From Granulicella sp. (lineage in GTDB: Bacteria; Acidobacteriota; Terriglobia; Terriglobales; Acidobacteriaceae): a stretch of DNA of 64,000 bases. This document shows positions 56,346-64,000 of this stretch, piece by piece. The notes under the pieces are model-generated. The model worked only from the letters and a program-made list of their open reading frames with translations, did not search any database and was not told the DNA's origin. The stretch's first letter is position 1. Each line of letters opens with the position of its first letter. Where the stretch lies: the NCBI GenBank assembly GCA_027452215.1, contig DAIDGQ010000035.1, forward strand, positions 1 through 64,000, in the 5' to 3' direction. Made by a program: the position numbers and the translations under genes.

Positions 56346-56393
56346 AATCAGGGTTATGCGAGGAAGATCACATCCCTCTCATAACCCTGATTT
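56346..56393 (+). terminator. long hairpin terminator after the isomerase gene
   Basis: AATCAGGGTTATG pairs with CATAACCCTGATT over 13 bp without mismatch, with a smaller GAGG/CCTC stem inside the loop. Only three T follow, so it may also stabilise the 3' end of the message. Lies 21 bases after the stop codon. Confidence 0.75.
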
Positions 56394-56408
56394 AGTCTCG
56401 TAGGACGT

Positions 56409-58664
56409 ATGGCTGCACGGAAACAACCCACGCGAACGAGCTCCTCGCCCACCACGGTCGCCGCGCGCTCTTCCTCCCCGGCGAAACCCCATCTTGGTGG
56501 CTCCCTCATCGACCGCGATGAAAGCTGGCTCCAGTTCAATCGTCGCGTCCTCGAAGAGGCGAACGACCCCACCAACCCTCTCCTCGAGCGAGTCAAATTT
56601 CTCGCCATCACCGCCAGCAATCTCGATGAATTCGTCGAGATCCGTGTAGCCGGTGTCCTGCAAAAGCTTGAAGAGGGCCTCAGCCTTCCCCAGTCTCTCG
56701 ACGACGGAGGGCTCACGCGTCAGGAGCGAGTCAACCGACTCCGCGACCGCCTGCACCAGTTCACCCAGGACCAGGATGCCTGCTGGAAGGATCGTCTCGT
56801 CCCTGCCCTCGAGGCCGCCGGCGTACGTCTCCTTCGCTGGAAGCAACTCCGCAAATCGGACCGCGATTTCGCCGTCAAATTCTTCAACGACGAAGTCGAC
56901 CCGCTCCTCACCCCGGTCACCCTCGATCCCTCCCATCCCTTCCCGCGAGTCCTCAACAAAGCCCTCTGCCTCGCCCTTCTGCTCCGTCTCAAGCGAAAGC
57001 TCAAATCCGGCAGCAGCCCCAACGTCCTCGGCGTCATCACCATCCCTCGTTCGCTTCCCTCGCTCATCGCTCTCCCTGAACGCGCCGGACAGCGCAACTT
57101 CCTCCTCCTCGAAGAGCTCATCGAAGCTCACGTCGCCCCAATGTTTCGCGGCTACAGCATCCTCAACCGAACCGCCTTCCGCGTCACCCGTAACAGCAAC
57201 CTCTACATGCAGGAGGAGGAGAGTCGCTCCATCCTCGAGACCGTCGCCGAAGAGCTCCACAACCGTCGCAAGGGAGACGCCGTCCGCATGGAGATCGACG
57301 CCTTCGCCTCCGACGAAATCGCCGAGCGCCTTCGCACCAACTTCGAACTCGAGCCCTGGCAGGTCTTCCGCATCGAAGCTCCCGTCAATCTCTCCCGCCT
57401 CATGAGCCTCTACAGCGCCGCCAAGCTGCCCGCGCTCAAGTTCCCCGACTTCCACGGTCGTCGCCTCAAGCTCTCCGATGCCTCCAACATCTTCAGCGAA
57501 ATTCGCAAAGCAGACATCCTCCTCCATCACCCCTTCGACAGCTACAACACCGTCGAAGAGTTCATCGAGTCCAGCGCCAAGGACGACCACGTCCTCTCCA
57601 TCAAGCAGACCCTCTACCGCACCAGCGCCGACTCCCCCATCTTCAGCGCCCTCAAGCAGGCCGCGCAGAGCAAGGACGTCACCGTCGTCGTCGAGCTCAT
57701 GGCGCGCTTCGACGAGGCCTCAAACATTCGTTGGGCCCGCGAGCTCGAAGACGCTGGAGTCCAGGTCTTCCACGGCATCTTCGGCTTCAAAACTCATTGC
57801 AAGCTCGCCCTCATCGTTCGCCGCGACTCCGACGGAGTCGTCCGCAGCTACGCCCATCTCGGCACCGGAAACTACAACCCCGTCACGGCTCGCTTCTACA
57901 CCGACATCAGCCTCCTCACCGCTCGTCCCGAGATCACCGACGCCGTCCTCCGCGTCTTCCGCTACCTCACCGCCGACTGGCAGGCCGGAACCGAAGCCTA
58001 CCGTCCCCTCCTCGTCGCTCCCGTCACTCTCGCCCGCGACACCCTCGCTCTCATCGCCCGCGAGACCGCTCACGCCCGCGCCGGTCGTCCCGCACGCATC
58101 ATCGCCAAGATGAACGCCCTGCTCGACGCTCCCACCATCGAAGCCCTCTACACCGCCTCGCAGGCCGGAGTCGAAATCGACCTCATCGTGCGAGGCATGT
58201 GCGCTCTTCGACCCGGCGTCCCCGGCCTCAGCGACCGCATCCGTGTCCGCTCCATCATCGGCCGTTTCCTCGAACACAGTCGCATCTTCTTCTTCGCCAA
58301 CGGTGGCCCCGACGCCGGCCCCCAATCAGAAATCTTCTGCGGCAGCGCCGACTGGATGCGCCGCAATCTCTACGAGCGCTGCGAAGTCGTCTTCCCTGTT
58401 CTCGATCCCCTCGCAAAGCGCCGCTTGCGCCACGAAATCCTAGAGGCCTATCTCCGCGACAACACAAAGGCCCGCCTCATGCACCCCGACGGCTCTTACT
58501 TCCGCGTCCCCAAGACTGACCGCAGCCTCTCCGCTCAGGACTGGCTCATGGACCTCACCCACGATCCCTCGAAGCAGCTCGACTCCACCCAATCCATTGA
58601 AGTCCCCAGCACGCCTGAAGACGAAGCCGCAACCATCATGACCAGAGAACAGTCCGGCCTCTAA
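56409..58664 (+). CDS. ppk1: polyphosphate kinase 1
   Basis: A 751-residue enzyme that reversibly polymerises ATP phosphate into polyphosphate. N-domain start RDESWLQFNRRVLEEA near residue 37, FLAITASNLDEFVEIRVAGV near 64, a PHX-type head domain in the middle, and catalytic segment FGFKTHCKLALIVRR with the phospho-His near 461. The second His region is FLEHSRIFFFANGG, and C-terminal GSADWMRRNLYERCEVVFP holds another conserved Arg set. Full length. The first 30 residues are a disordered Ser/Arg-rich extension. Single-gene unit with its own terminator upstream. Confidence 0.94.
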   Translation: MAARKQPTRTSSSPTTVAARSSSPAKPHLGGSLIDRDESWLQFNRRVLEEANDPTNPLLERVKFLAITASNLDEFVEIRVAGVLQKLEEGLSLPQSLDDGGLTRQERVNRLRDRLHQFTQDQDACWKDRLVPALEAAGVRLLRWKQLRKSDRDFAVKFFNDEVDPLLTPVTLDPSHPFPRVLNKALCLALLLRLKRKLKSGSSPNVLGVITIPRSLPSLIALPERAGQRNFLLLEELIEAHVAPMFRGYSILNRTAFRVTRNSNLYMQEEESRSILETVAEELHNRRKGDAVRMEIDAFASDEIAERLRTNFELEPWQVFRIEAPVNLSRLMSLYSAAKLPALKFPDFHGRRLKLSDASNIFSEIRKADILLHHPFDSYNTVEEFIESSAKDDHVLSIKQTLYRTSADSPIFSALKQAAQSKDVTVVVELMARFDEASNIRWARELEDAGVQVFHGIFGFKTHCKLALIVRRDSDGVVRSYAHLGTGNYNPVTARFYTDISLLTARPEITDAVLRVFRYLTADWQAGTEAYRPLLVAPVTLARDTLALIARETAHARAGRPARIIAKMNALLDAPTIEALYTASQAGVEIDLIVRGMCALRPGVPGLSDRIRVRSIIGRFLEHSRIFFFANGGPDAGPQSEIFCGSADWMRRNLYERCEVVFPVLDPLAKRRLRHEILEAYLRDNTKARLMHPDGSYFRVPKTDRSLSAQDWLMDLTHDPSKQLDSTQSIEVPSTPEDEAATIMTREQSGL

Positions 58665-58705
58665 GAACCACAACCAAAGCATCACCTCGAAGCAACAACC
58701 AGCAC

Positions 58706-58757
58706 GTCATCTCGACCGGAGCCGCGCAGATCTTCGCGCGGCGTAGCGAAGAGGCCC
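58706..58757. repeat. REP-like palindromic element, copy 2
   Basis: Shares CTCGACCGGAGCC and GCGTAGCG-AGAGGCCC with copy 1 at 47938. The inner stem is GCCGCGC/GCGCGGC (58721-58727, 58736-58742), a different sequence that keeps pairing. It lies downstream of ppk1. Confidence 0.75.
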
Positions 58758-58798
58758 CTTTATCGGCTCTTACTGTTGTTCTTGTTCTTGTTCTTGCC

Positions 58799-58835
58799 TT
58801 TCTGTCTGTCATTCCCGAAGGCAATCTGCTTCTTC
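58799..58835. repeat. dispersed palindromic repeat, type 2 copy A
   Basis: TGTCATTCCCGAAGGCAATC followed by TGCTTCT closely matches a copy at 60716-60750. The centre is an ATTCCC-GAA-GGGAAT inverted repeat (one mismatch here). Confidence 0.7.
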
Positions 58836-58872
58836 TTTTGCTCTCGCCGTTGTCCCGGCTCTTCCAACGTAG

Positions 58873-58892
58873 CAGGGGGCTTTAGCCCCCTG
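58873..58892. repeat. GC-rich hairpin CAGGGGGC-TTTA-GCCCCCTG
   Basis: Perfect 8-bp stem with a TTTA loop in the 387-bp intergenic region after ppk1. It is third in a row of palindromes here (58706, 58799, 58873). No T-run, so a terminator role is doubtful; a repetitive extragenic palindrome is more likely. Confidence 0.6.
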
Positions 58893-59051
58893 AACCCCTC
58901 CTGCAAACGAAGAGCTTTAGCCTTGGCGTTGCCAACCTGCCAACCTCTCATCGAATGCGCTAGAGTAAAGCTTGACTTGTGACCAGCGGATACGACCTAT
59001 CAATCCGTGATTGCCGTATAAGATGGAACCCTCCACAAAGGACAGACACGC

Positions 59052-60695
59052 GTGAATCAGCATCATTCTGCATCGCCCTCAGCCCTCTTATTTTCCAGGC
59101 ATCACGTCAAGTGGAACTCCAGTCTCGTCGTCGCCCTGGCACTTGCCGCGTCCATCCTTCTTCCGCATGCCAGCGCACAGACCACGACCACCCAGCCCGA
59201 AGACAAATATCAGCAGGGCCTCGAGCACCGCACCACCGTCAAAGTCCTTCCCAACGGCCTCACCCTCATCATCAGCGAGCGCCACGAAGCCCCCGTCTTT
59301 AGCTTCTACACTCTCGTCAACGCAGGCTCCGCCAACGATCCGCAAGGTGAGTCTGGCCTCGCCCACATGTTCTAGCACATCGCCTTCAAGGGCACCGACC
59401 AGATCGGCACCACCAACTATCCCGCCGAAAAAATCGCCCTCGCCAACGTCGAGACCGCCTACGCCGCCTACGACGCCGAGTTCCGCAAGCGAGTCGGTCA
59501 GGACCCGAAGCTTCTCCTCTCCCTCCATCAAAAATTCGAGGACGCCGTCAAGGCCGCACAAGCCTTTGTCATACCCAACCAGTTCTCCGAGATCGCCGAG
59601 TCCAACGGAGCCGTCGACCTCAACGCCTCCACCGCTGAAGACTCCACGCAATACTTCTGGTCCATGCCCTCCAACCGCCTCGAGCTCTGGGCCTATCTCG
59701 AGAGCAGCCGCATCAGCTCTCCCGTCGCCCGCGAGTTCTACAAGGAGCGCGACGTCGTCAACGAAGAACGCCGCATGCGCATTGACTCCTCCCCGCAGGG
59801 CCGCCTCGTCGAAGAGTTCCTCGCCGCCGCCTACATGGCTCATCCCTACGGCCGCCCCGGCGTGGGCTGGGAGTCCGACATCACCCAGGTCACCGCCACC
59901 GAGGCCGCCGCCTTCCACAAAAAGTATTACGTCCCCGCCAACATCGTCGTAGCCGTCGTCGGCGACATCGACACCAAAACTGCTCTCCCCATGCTCGAAA
60001 AATACTTCGGCCGCATTCCCGCCGGCCCTCGGCCCGAGCCCATGACCACCATCGAGCCTCCCCAGCACGCCGAGCGCACCGTGGTCCTGCACGAAGCCTC
60101 CCAGCCCATCTATCTCGAGGGCTACCACCGCCCCGACTACCGCGATCCCGACGACGCCACCTACTCCGCCATCACCGACATCTTCTCCAACGGCCGCACC
60201 TCCCGCCTCTACCGCGCCCTCGTCCGCGACCAGCGCCTCGCTCTCGTCGCCGAAGGCTTCAGCGGCTTTCCAGGAGTCAAATTCCCCGGCCTCTTCGCCT
60301 TCTTCGCCGTTCCTATGAGCGGCCACACCGCCGACGAAATGGGGCCCGCCATCCACAAGCAACTCGATCTCCTCAAAACCACCGACGTCTCGGACGCCGA
60401 ACTCGAGCGCTTCAAAGCCCGCTCCCGCGCCACCCTCCTCGAGAGCCTCGGTGACAACGACTCCTTAGCCTCCGAGCTCGCCGACTACCAGACCCGCTTC
60501 GGCGACTACCGCGAAATCTTCCGCGAGCTCCACGCCATCGACGCCGTCACCAAAGCCGACATCCGCCGCGTCGCCCAGAAAACCTTCGTCGACAGCAACC
60601 GCACCGTCTCCCGCATCGAATTCCAGGCCCCCGCGCCACCTCCGCAGCCTCCCACCGCAACACCTGCCCCGGCAGGCAAAGGAGGTGCACGATGA
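59052..60695 (+). pseudogene. M16 zinc metallopeptidase, TAG at the catalytic Glu codon
   Basis: One frame runs from a GTG at 59052 (signal peptide, VVALALAASILLPHASAQ) to TGA at 60695 and encodes a full M16 (insulinase/PqqL-like) subunit of 547 codons. The only interruption is TAG at 59373-59375. The surrounding residues are GLAHMF-stop-HIAFKGTD; the M16 zinc and catalytic motif is H-x-x-E-H, so the stop sits at the catalytic Glu, a single G-to-T change from GAG. Downstream VDLNASTAEDSTQYF and the second M16 domain (PYGRPGVGWESDI, YHRPDYRDPDDATY) are intact. Coupled by ATGA to the next gene. Recent nonsense mutation, sequencing error or readthrough are the options. Confidence 0.85.
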
Positions 60696-62218
60696 ACAAT
60701 CTCAGCCTTAGTCTTTCTTTCTGTCATTCCCGAAGGGAATCTGCTTCTGGTTCTCGCCACGCAGCCAGACTAGCAGCAACCCTCCTCCTCACCACCACCC
60801 TCGCCCTCGCCCAGGCCCCCACCCCGCAATCCACGCCCACCCACCAGGCCCAGCCCTGGAAGTCCATCCCCATTCCCCCGCTCAACCCCTTCAAGCCCGT
60901 CGAGCCCACCAAGATCGACCTCCCCAACGGCGTCACCCTCTTCCTCGCCGAAGACCACGAGCTCCCCTTCATCAGCGGCTTCATCCGCATCCGCGGGGGC
61001 AGCCGTGACGAACCCGCAGACAAAGTCGGCCTCGTCTCCCTCTACGGCGAAACCTGGCGTACCAGTGGCTCCGCCCAGGCCACCGGCGACGCACTCGACG
61101 ACTCCCTCGCCGCCAAGGCCGCCAGCATCGAAACCTCCGGAGGAGGCGCCGCCACCAGCGTCAGCTGGTCCAGCTTCGCCACCGACTTCGACAGCGTCTT
61201 CGCCTCCACCATGGACCTCCTCCTCCATCCCGCCTTCAAGGAGCCCAAACTCGACCTCGCCAAACGCAGCGAAATATCCTCCATCCTCCGCCGGAACGAC
61301 GACGCCAGCTCCATCGCCGCCCGCGAGGCCGTCGAAATCGCCTACGGCAAGACCAATCCCTACGGCCGCGAGCCCGAAATCGGCACCGTCTCCGCCGTCA
61401 AACTCGACGACCTCACCGCCTGGCACGACCGCACCGTCGTCGGCAGCAACCTCATCATCGGTGTCATCGGCGACTTCGACTCCAAGACCATGGAGCAGAA
61501 ACTCCGCGCCGCCTTCGAGCCCCTCCCCGCCGGCACCAAACTCATCACCCCCAAGATCACCTTCGCCGAGCCCACGCCCGGCATCTACTTCGCCAATAAA
61601 TCCGACGTCGACCAGTCCAACATCTACATGGTCGGCCTCGGCACCCAGCAGGACAACCCCGACTTCTACGCCCTCAGCGTCATGAACGAGGTCTTCTCCG
61701 GAGGCTTCGGCTCCCGCGTCGTCCAGGACGTCCGCACCAGGCTCGGCCTCGCCTACTCCGTCGGAGGCAGCTTCGGCGCAGCCTACGACCACCCCGGCCT
61801 CTTCGCCGTCGGCGCCGGAACCAAGAGCGTCAGCACCGTCCCCGCCGCCAAGGAAATCCTCGTCGACATCGCCAAGCTCCGCACCGAGCCACCCACCGAA
61901 GTCGAGCTCCGCCGCGCCAAGGACGCCCTCCTCAACTCCTTCATCTTCCGCTACGACTCCCCCGAAAAAGTCCTCGGCGAGCAGGTCACCCTCGCCGTCT
62001 ATGGCTACCCCTCCGACTTCCTCGAGCGCTACCGCACCGGCATCGAAAAGGTCACCTCCGCTGACATCTCCCGCGTAGCCCAGAAGTACGTCCAGCCCGA
62101 AAAGCTAGCCATCGTAGTCGTAGGCAACAACCCCGAAATCACCCCACCCCTCTCCGCGCTAGGCAAAGTAACCACCCTCGACACCACCATCCCCGGAGCC
62201 CCACCCCAGCAGCAATAG
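60692..62218 (+). CDS. M16 family peptidase-like protein, non-catalytic subunit
   Basis: A 508-residue exported M16 protein (signal AARLAATLLLTTTLALAQ, about residues 24-41). The M16 fold is clear (KIDLPNGVTLFLAEDHELPF; NPYGREPEIGTV; VFSGGFGSRVVQDVRTRLGLAYSVGG). The zinc motif position reads LVSLYGETW instead of H-x-x-E-H, so this is the substrate-binding, non-catalytic partner. M16B enzymes of this kind act as pairs; the catalytic partner is the interrupted gene just upstream. Residues 6-20 are encoded by the dispersed repeat at 60716, an odd origin for a signal-peptide region. Confidence 0.88.
   Translation: MNNLSLSLSFCHSRRESASGSRHAARLAATLLLTTTLALAQAPTPQSTPTHQAQPWKSIPIPPLNPFKPVEPTKIDLPNGVTLFLAEDHELPFISGFIRIRGGSRDEPADKVGLVSLYGETWRTSGSAQATGDALDDSLAAKAASIETSGGGAATSVSWSSFATDFDSVFASTMDLLLHPAFKEPKLDLAKRSEISSILRRNDDASSIAAREAVEIAYGKTNPYGREPEIGTVSAVKLDDLTAWHDRTVVGSNLIIGVIGDFDSKTMEQKLRAAFEPLPAGTKLITPKITFAEPTPGIYFANKSDVDQSNIYMVGLGTQQDNPDFYALSVMNEVFSGGFGSRVVQDVRTRLGLAYSVGGSFGAAYDHPGLFAVGAGTKSVSTVPAAKEILVDIAKLRTEPPTEVELRRAKDALLNSFIFRYDSPEKVLGEQVTLAVYGYPSDFLERYRTGIEKVTSADISRVAQKYVQPEKLAIVVVGNNPEITPPLSALGKVTTLDTTIPGAPPQQQ
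60716..60750. repeat. dispersed palindromic repeat, type 2 copy B (inside coding sequence)
   Basis: CTGTCATTCCCGAAGGGAAT followed by CTGCTTCTGG matches the intergenic copy at 58799. It contains the perfect palindrome ATTCCC-GAA-GGGAAT and lies within the first codons of the second M16 gene, where it is translated. Confidence 0.7.
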
Positions 62219-62236
62219 CCCTCAACCATCCAACCC

Positions 62237-63115
62237 ATGCCTACGACGCAGCCCACCTCCACCTACGACTGCACTCCTCCCCCTCTGCTCTTTGCCTACA
62301 AGTTCACCGGCAAAGAAAGAGACATAGAATCCGGGCTCGACTACTTCGGAGCAAGGTACTACGGTTCGTCGGTGGGCCGCTGGATGTCCCCAGACTGGAG
62401 CGCGAAGGAAGAGCCAGTCCCCTATGCCAAACTCGACAATCCGCAATCGCTTAATCTCTACGCTTACGTAGGGAATAATCCACTATCGAACTCTGACACC
62501 GATGGGCATGTTTGCATCAGTCATGTAAACGCAAATAGCGGTTTCTGCACCAGGGCTGCTGAATACTCACAATTCAATGCCAATCCCGCCATCAACTCGA
62601 AGACGGTCTTCTTCGATGCCGCAGCCGAGGTCTCAACTGCTCTCAACAATGTGAGCACCAACGCAGGCCGACTGTTCTTTAGTTCGGAAACTGTCGCCGT
62701 CCTCAACGACATCGGTGAAAGCCTACTTTCGATAAACGAGACAAACGCACAGAGAATTGCGAGCGGAACCTTCAGCGGAGGTTCTGATATAGATCACGCG
62801 ATGGTGGTTATCGAACAAACACAGGTACAGAGTGTGCTCAATGCTCTCAGCCAAGCCCACCCAGACGGGTATGCGGAGGTTATATCCCAAGTGAACTCTG
62901 CCATGAACTCAGTAGCAGGAAGAGCAAGCGGGTTTTTTGCAGACCGCGACTACAACGAAGTGTTGCAAGGCGTAATAAAGTCTCTGGGCCGCCCTCTTGA
63001 TTTCTCAAGCTATAACGATCGTGTGCGCTTGGGTAATGCAATGGTCGAGCATAAACGCAAGCAAAAAGCGCTAGTACCCGGAGGATGTCCTGCTGAATTT
63101 TCCCGCTGTAACTAA
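62237..63115 (+). CDS. orphan Rhs tip: Rhs core end plus unidentified C-terminal (candidate toxin) domain
   Basis: A 292-residue protein. Residues about 20-90 are the terminal Rhs core signature (FTGKERDIESGLDYFGARYY, GRWMSPDW, LNLYAYVGNNPLSNSDTDGH), after which Rhs proteins switch to a variable effector. Residues about 91-292 match no domain I recognise; they are polar and mostly helical, with paired Cys near both ends. The Rhs barrel that would normally precede the core is missing, so this is an orphan tip. The ATG at 62237 has no ribosome site and begins 18 bases after the M16 gene, so expression may need recombination. Composition is less C-biased than the M16 genes. Confidence 0.75.
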   Translation: MPTTQPTSTYDCTPPPLLFAYKFTGKERDIESGLDYFGARYYGSSVGRWMSPDWSAKEEPVPYAKLDNPQSLNLYAYVGNNPLSNSDTDGHVCISHVNANSGFCTRAAEYSQFNANPAINSKTVFFDAAAEVSTALNNVSTNAGRLFFSSETVAVLNDIGESLLSINETNAQRIASGTFSGGSDIDHAMVVIEQTQVQSVLNALSQAHPDGYAEVISQVNSAMNSVAGRASGFFADRDYNEVLQGVIKSLGRPLDFSSYNDRVRLGNAMVEHKRKQKALVPGGCPAEFSRCN

Positions 63116-63155
63116 TAGGCCACACTGGCCACGTACGTTTTACCGTGAGGGAAAT

Positions 63156-63578
63156 ATGTCATATGGGTATAGGTTCGGTGCATGGTTGGTGGAGATGTTC
63201 GCCGAAGCGCTGTCGTTTTCCATTCTGGCTATAGTCATTAGCCATGCTGGCTTTCCCACGGTAAGAGATATCGCTGCCCTTACAGTCGCCGCATTCACTT
63301 GCTTCGGTATATCCGGTTATGTGATAACCACGTTGGTGATGCGCCTCGCTCTTCATGGGAGTTGGTCGCATAGGTATCCAGTCATCGCGCCGATACTGTT
63401 CCTGGCGCATTTTGAGGTAATGAATGTACTTGTGCCTGGTGGCCTTCTGGACACTCGTAATCGCCTTGTGTTTAGAGTGATTGGTTTTGGCGTAGTACTT
63501 GTCGTCGCAACTGCAATATCTCTAGTGCTAGAACGTATAGAGAAAGGGGGTTTACCATCGAGAGCCGATAACGCATAA
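63156..63578 (+). CDS. four-helix membrane protein, candidate Rhs immunity protein
   Basis: A 140-residue protein with about four hydrophobic segments (near residues 15-32, 36-60, 72-90 and 105-127). It starts at an ATG preceded by GAGGGAAAT, a good ribosome site, 40 bases after the Rhs tip stop. Its position directly behind an Rhs C-terminal domain is where the cognate immunity gene lies. A membrane location would fit a toxin that acts on the inner membrane or in the periplasm. No family name can be given; assignment is by position. Confidence 0.65.
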   Translation: MSYGYRFGAWLVEMFAEALSFSILAIVISHAGFPTVRDIAALTVAAFTCFGISGYVITTLVMRLALHGSWSHRYPVIAPILFLAHFEVMNVLVPGGLLDTRNRLVFRVIGFGVVLVVATAISLVLERIEKGGLPSRADNA

Positions 63579-63679
63579 CCGGCAAAGAAAGAGACGCCGA
63601 ATCAGGAAACGACTACTTCGGCGCCAGGTATTACGGATCTACGATGGGGAGATTTATGAGGCGGGTGGCCCACATCTAA
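63578..63679 (+). pseudogene. second Rhs core stub
   Basis: The frame beginning at the last base of the immunity gene encodes TGKERDAESGNDYFGARYYG followed by STMGRFM and stops at 63679. This is the same Rhs core signature as in the tip gene at 62237 (TGKERDIESGLDYFGARYYG), cut off after about 30 residues. It is the remnant of another tip displaced by recombination. Confidence 0.85.
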
Positions 63680-64000
63680 CCTCCATCCTCCTCCACGATG
63701 GGTGCCCCATATCTCGATTTTGAGATGTGGGTTTCCAGAATGCCCGACTCAGCCAACAATCTCTGTGCAAGCTCCGTCCTCCGCGCAAAAATCCACGGAG
63801 ACTCAATCTCCACCGCTCCATCGACCCCCGTATCCCAGTGCCGATAGCTCGACCACGCCCAATCCTTCGGGTGTGCCACCAGGCCCCTCACCATAGGGTT
63901 GCGATGCATATAACGGCGTTTCCCCAACCGCTTCTCATCGCTGAATACATTAAAGTCATAAAACCTCCGCTGCCAGAACGGTCGCGGCAATGACCGTCGT
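63676..64000 (-). CDS. REP-associated tyrosine transposase (RAYT/Y1_Tnp), C-terminal part, cut by window edge
   Basis: The visible 108 residues begin at the window end (RRSLPRPFWQRRFYDFNVFS) and contain LGKRRYMHRNPMVRGLVAHP followed by WAWSSYRHW, the C-terminal signature of RAYT enzymes. The catalytic His-x-His and the Tyr region would lie beyond the window except for the RRFYDFNV tyrosine. RAYTs move or maintain REP palindromes; several REP-like hairpins occur in the previous 16 kb. The frame has no stop up to 64000, so the gene continues outside. Confidence 0.85.
   Translation of the reverse strand, partial: RRSLPRPFWQRRFYDFNVFSDEKRLGKRRYMHRNPMVRGLVAHPKDWAWSSYRHWDTGVDGAVEIESPWIFARRTELAQRLLAESGILETHISKSRYGAPIVEEDGG

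Noticed and set aside
56379-57590. 403-codon minus-strand frame across ppk1
   Set aside because: Shadow of ppk1; composition biased and no domain.
59373-59375. Selenocysteine or pyrrolysine insertion at the M16 stop
   Set aside because: Selenocysteine needs TGA; pyrrolysine is not expected in this group, and the family residue here is Glu, one base from TAG.
59088-60362. 424-codon minus-strand frame across the M16 gene
   Set aside because: Low-complexity Gly/Asp/Val translation; the plus strand has the M16 signature through the same region.

Overview
The window looks like chromosomal DNA of a soil acidobacterium (Acidobacteriaceae, Granulicella/Edaphobacter/Terriglobus-like). The evidence is a TIGR03435-family secreted protein (4881-5690), a family typical of Acidobacteria, together with very C-rich third codon positions in the housekeeping genes and a set of periplasmic and cell-envelope genes usual for this group. 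No ribosomal RNA is present, so the placement is an inference.

Layout. (1) 1-10.5 kb: ordinary chromosome with an aquaporin-type channel, a beta-lactamase-fold serine hydrolase, a small zinc-ribbon protein, an amidinotransferase/dimethylargininase-like protein with Ser at the usual nucleophile position, a PAS histidine kinase, the TIGR03435 protein, RlpA, ThiD, ThiS with a tail after its Gly-Gly, two family-4-type glycosyltransferases and tRNA-Ser(GGA). (2) 10.5-35.8 kb: a different-looking stretch with less C-biased codons. It holds an orphan RND pump, an IS3 remnant, a decayed glycosyltransferase/ABC exporter pair, and a 15-kb signalling block. The block consists of a stressosome operon (RsbR-RsbS-RsbT-RsbX-like phosphatase) running into two histidine kinases, and a convergent set with a 1922-residue poly-HAMP hybrid kinase, a REC-PAS kinase and a lone receiver. 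The stretch ends at a broken tyrosine integrase beside tRNA-Asn(GTT), so it may be an old integrated island. (3) 36-59 kb: an operon of GDP-mannose 3,5-epimerase-like enzyme, WecG/TagA glycosyltransferase and CAP-domain protein; split Dpp/Opp permeases; a CorC-type membrane protein, thioredoxin, ThrC-ThrB, ModABC, MurB, bacilliredoxin, a degenerate NtrC-type regulator, ProC, heme A synthase, a secreted repeat protein, FucP with a fucose-isomerase-family protein, and polyphosphate kinase. (4) 59-64 kb: an M16 protease pair whose catalytic subunit has a stop codon exactly at the catalytic glutamate, an orphan Rhs tip with a candidate toxin and membrane immunity protein followed by a second Rhs-core stub, and the C-terminal part of a REP-associated tyrosine transposase (RAYT) at the window edge. 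REP-like hairpins at 47.9, 58.7-58.9 and 60.7 kb fit with the RAYT.

How the genes work together. The most coherent system is the signalling block. RsbR and RsbS would form a stressosome that releases the RsbT-type ATPase. The next two proteins begin with RsbT/RsbW-like ATPase domains, one fused to a PP2C phosphatase and one to a hybrid histidine kinase. No sigma factor, RsbV or RsbU is seen nearby, so output through two-component phosphotransfer is the simplest reading. All functions are read from sequence motifs; no database search was possible.
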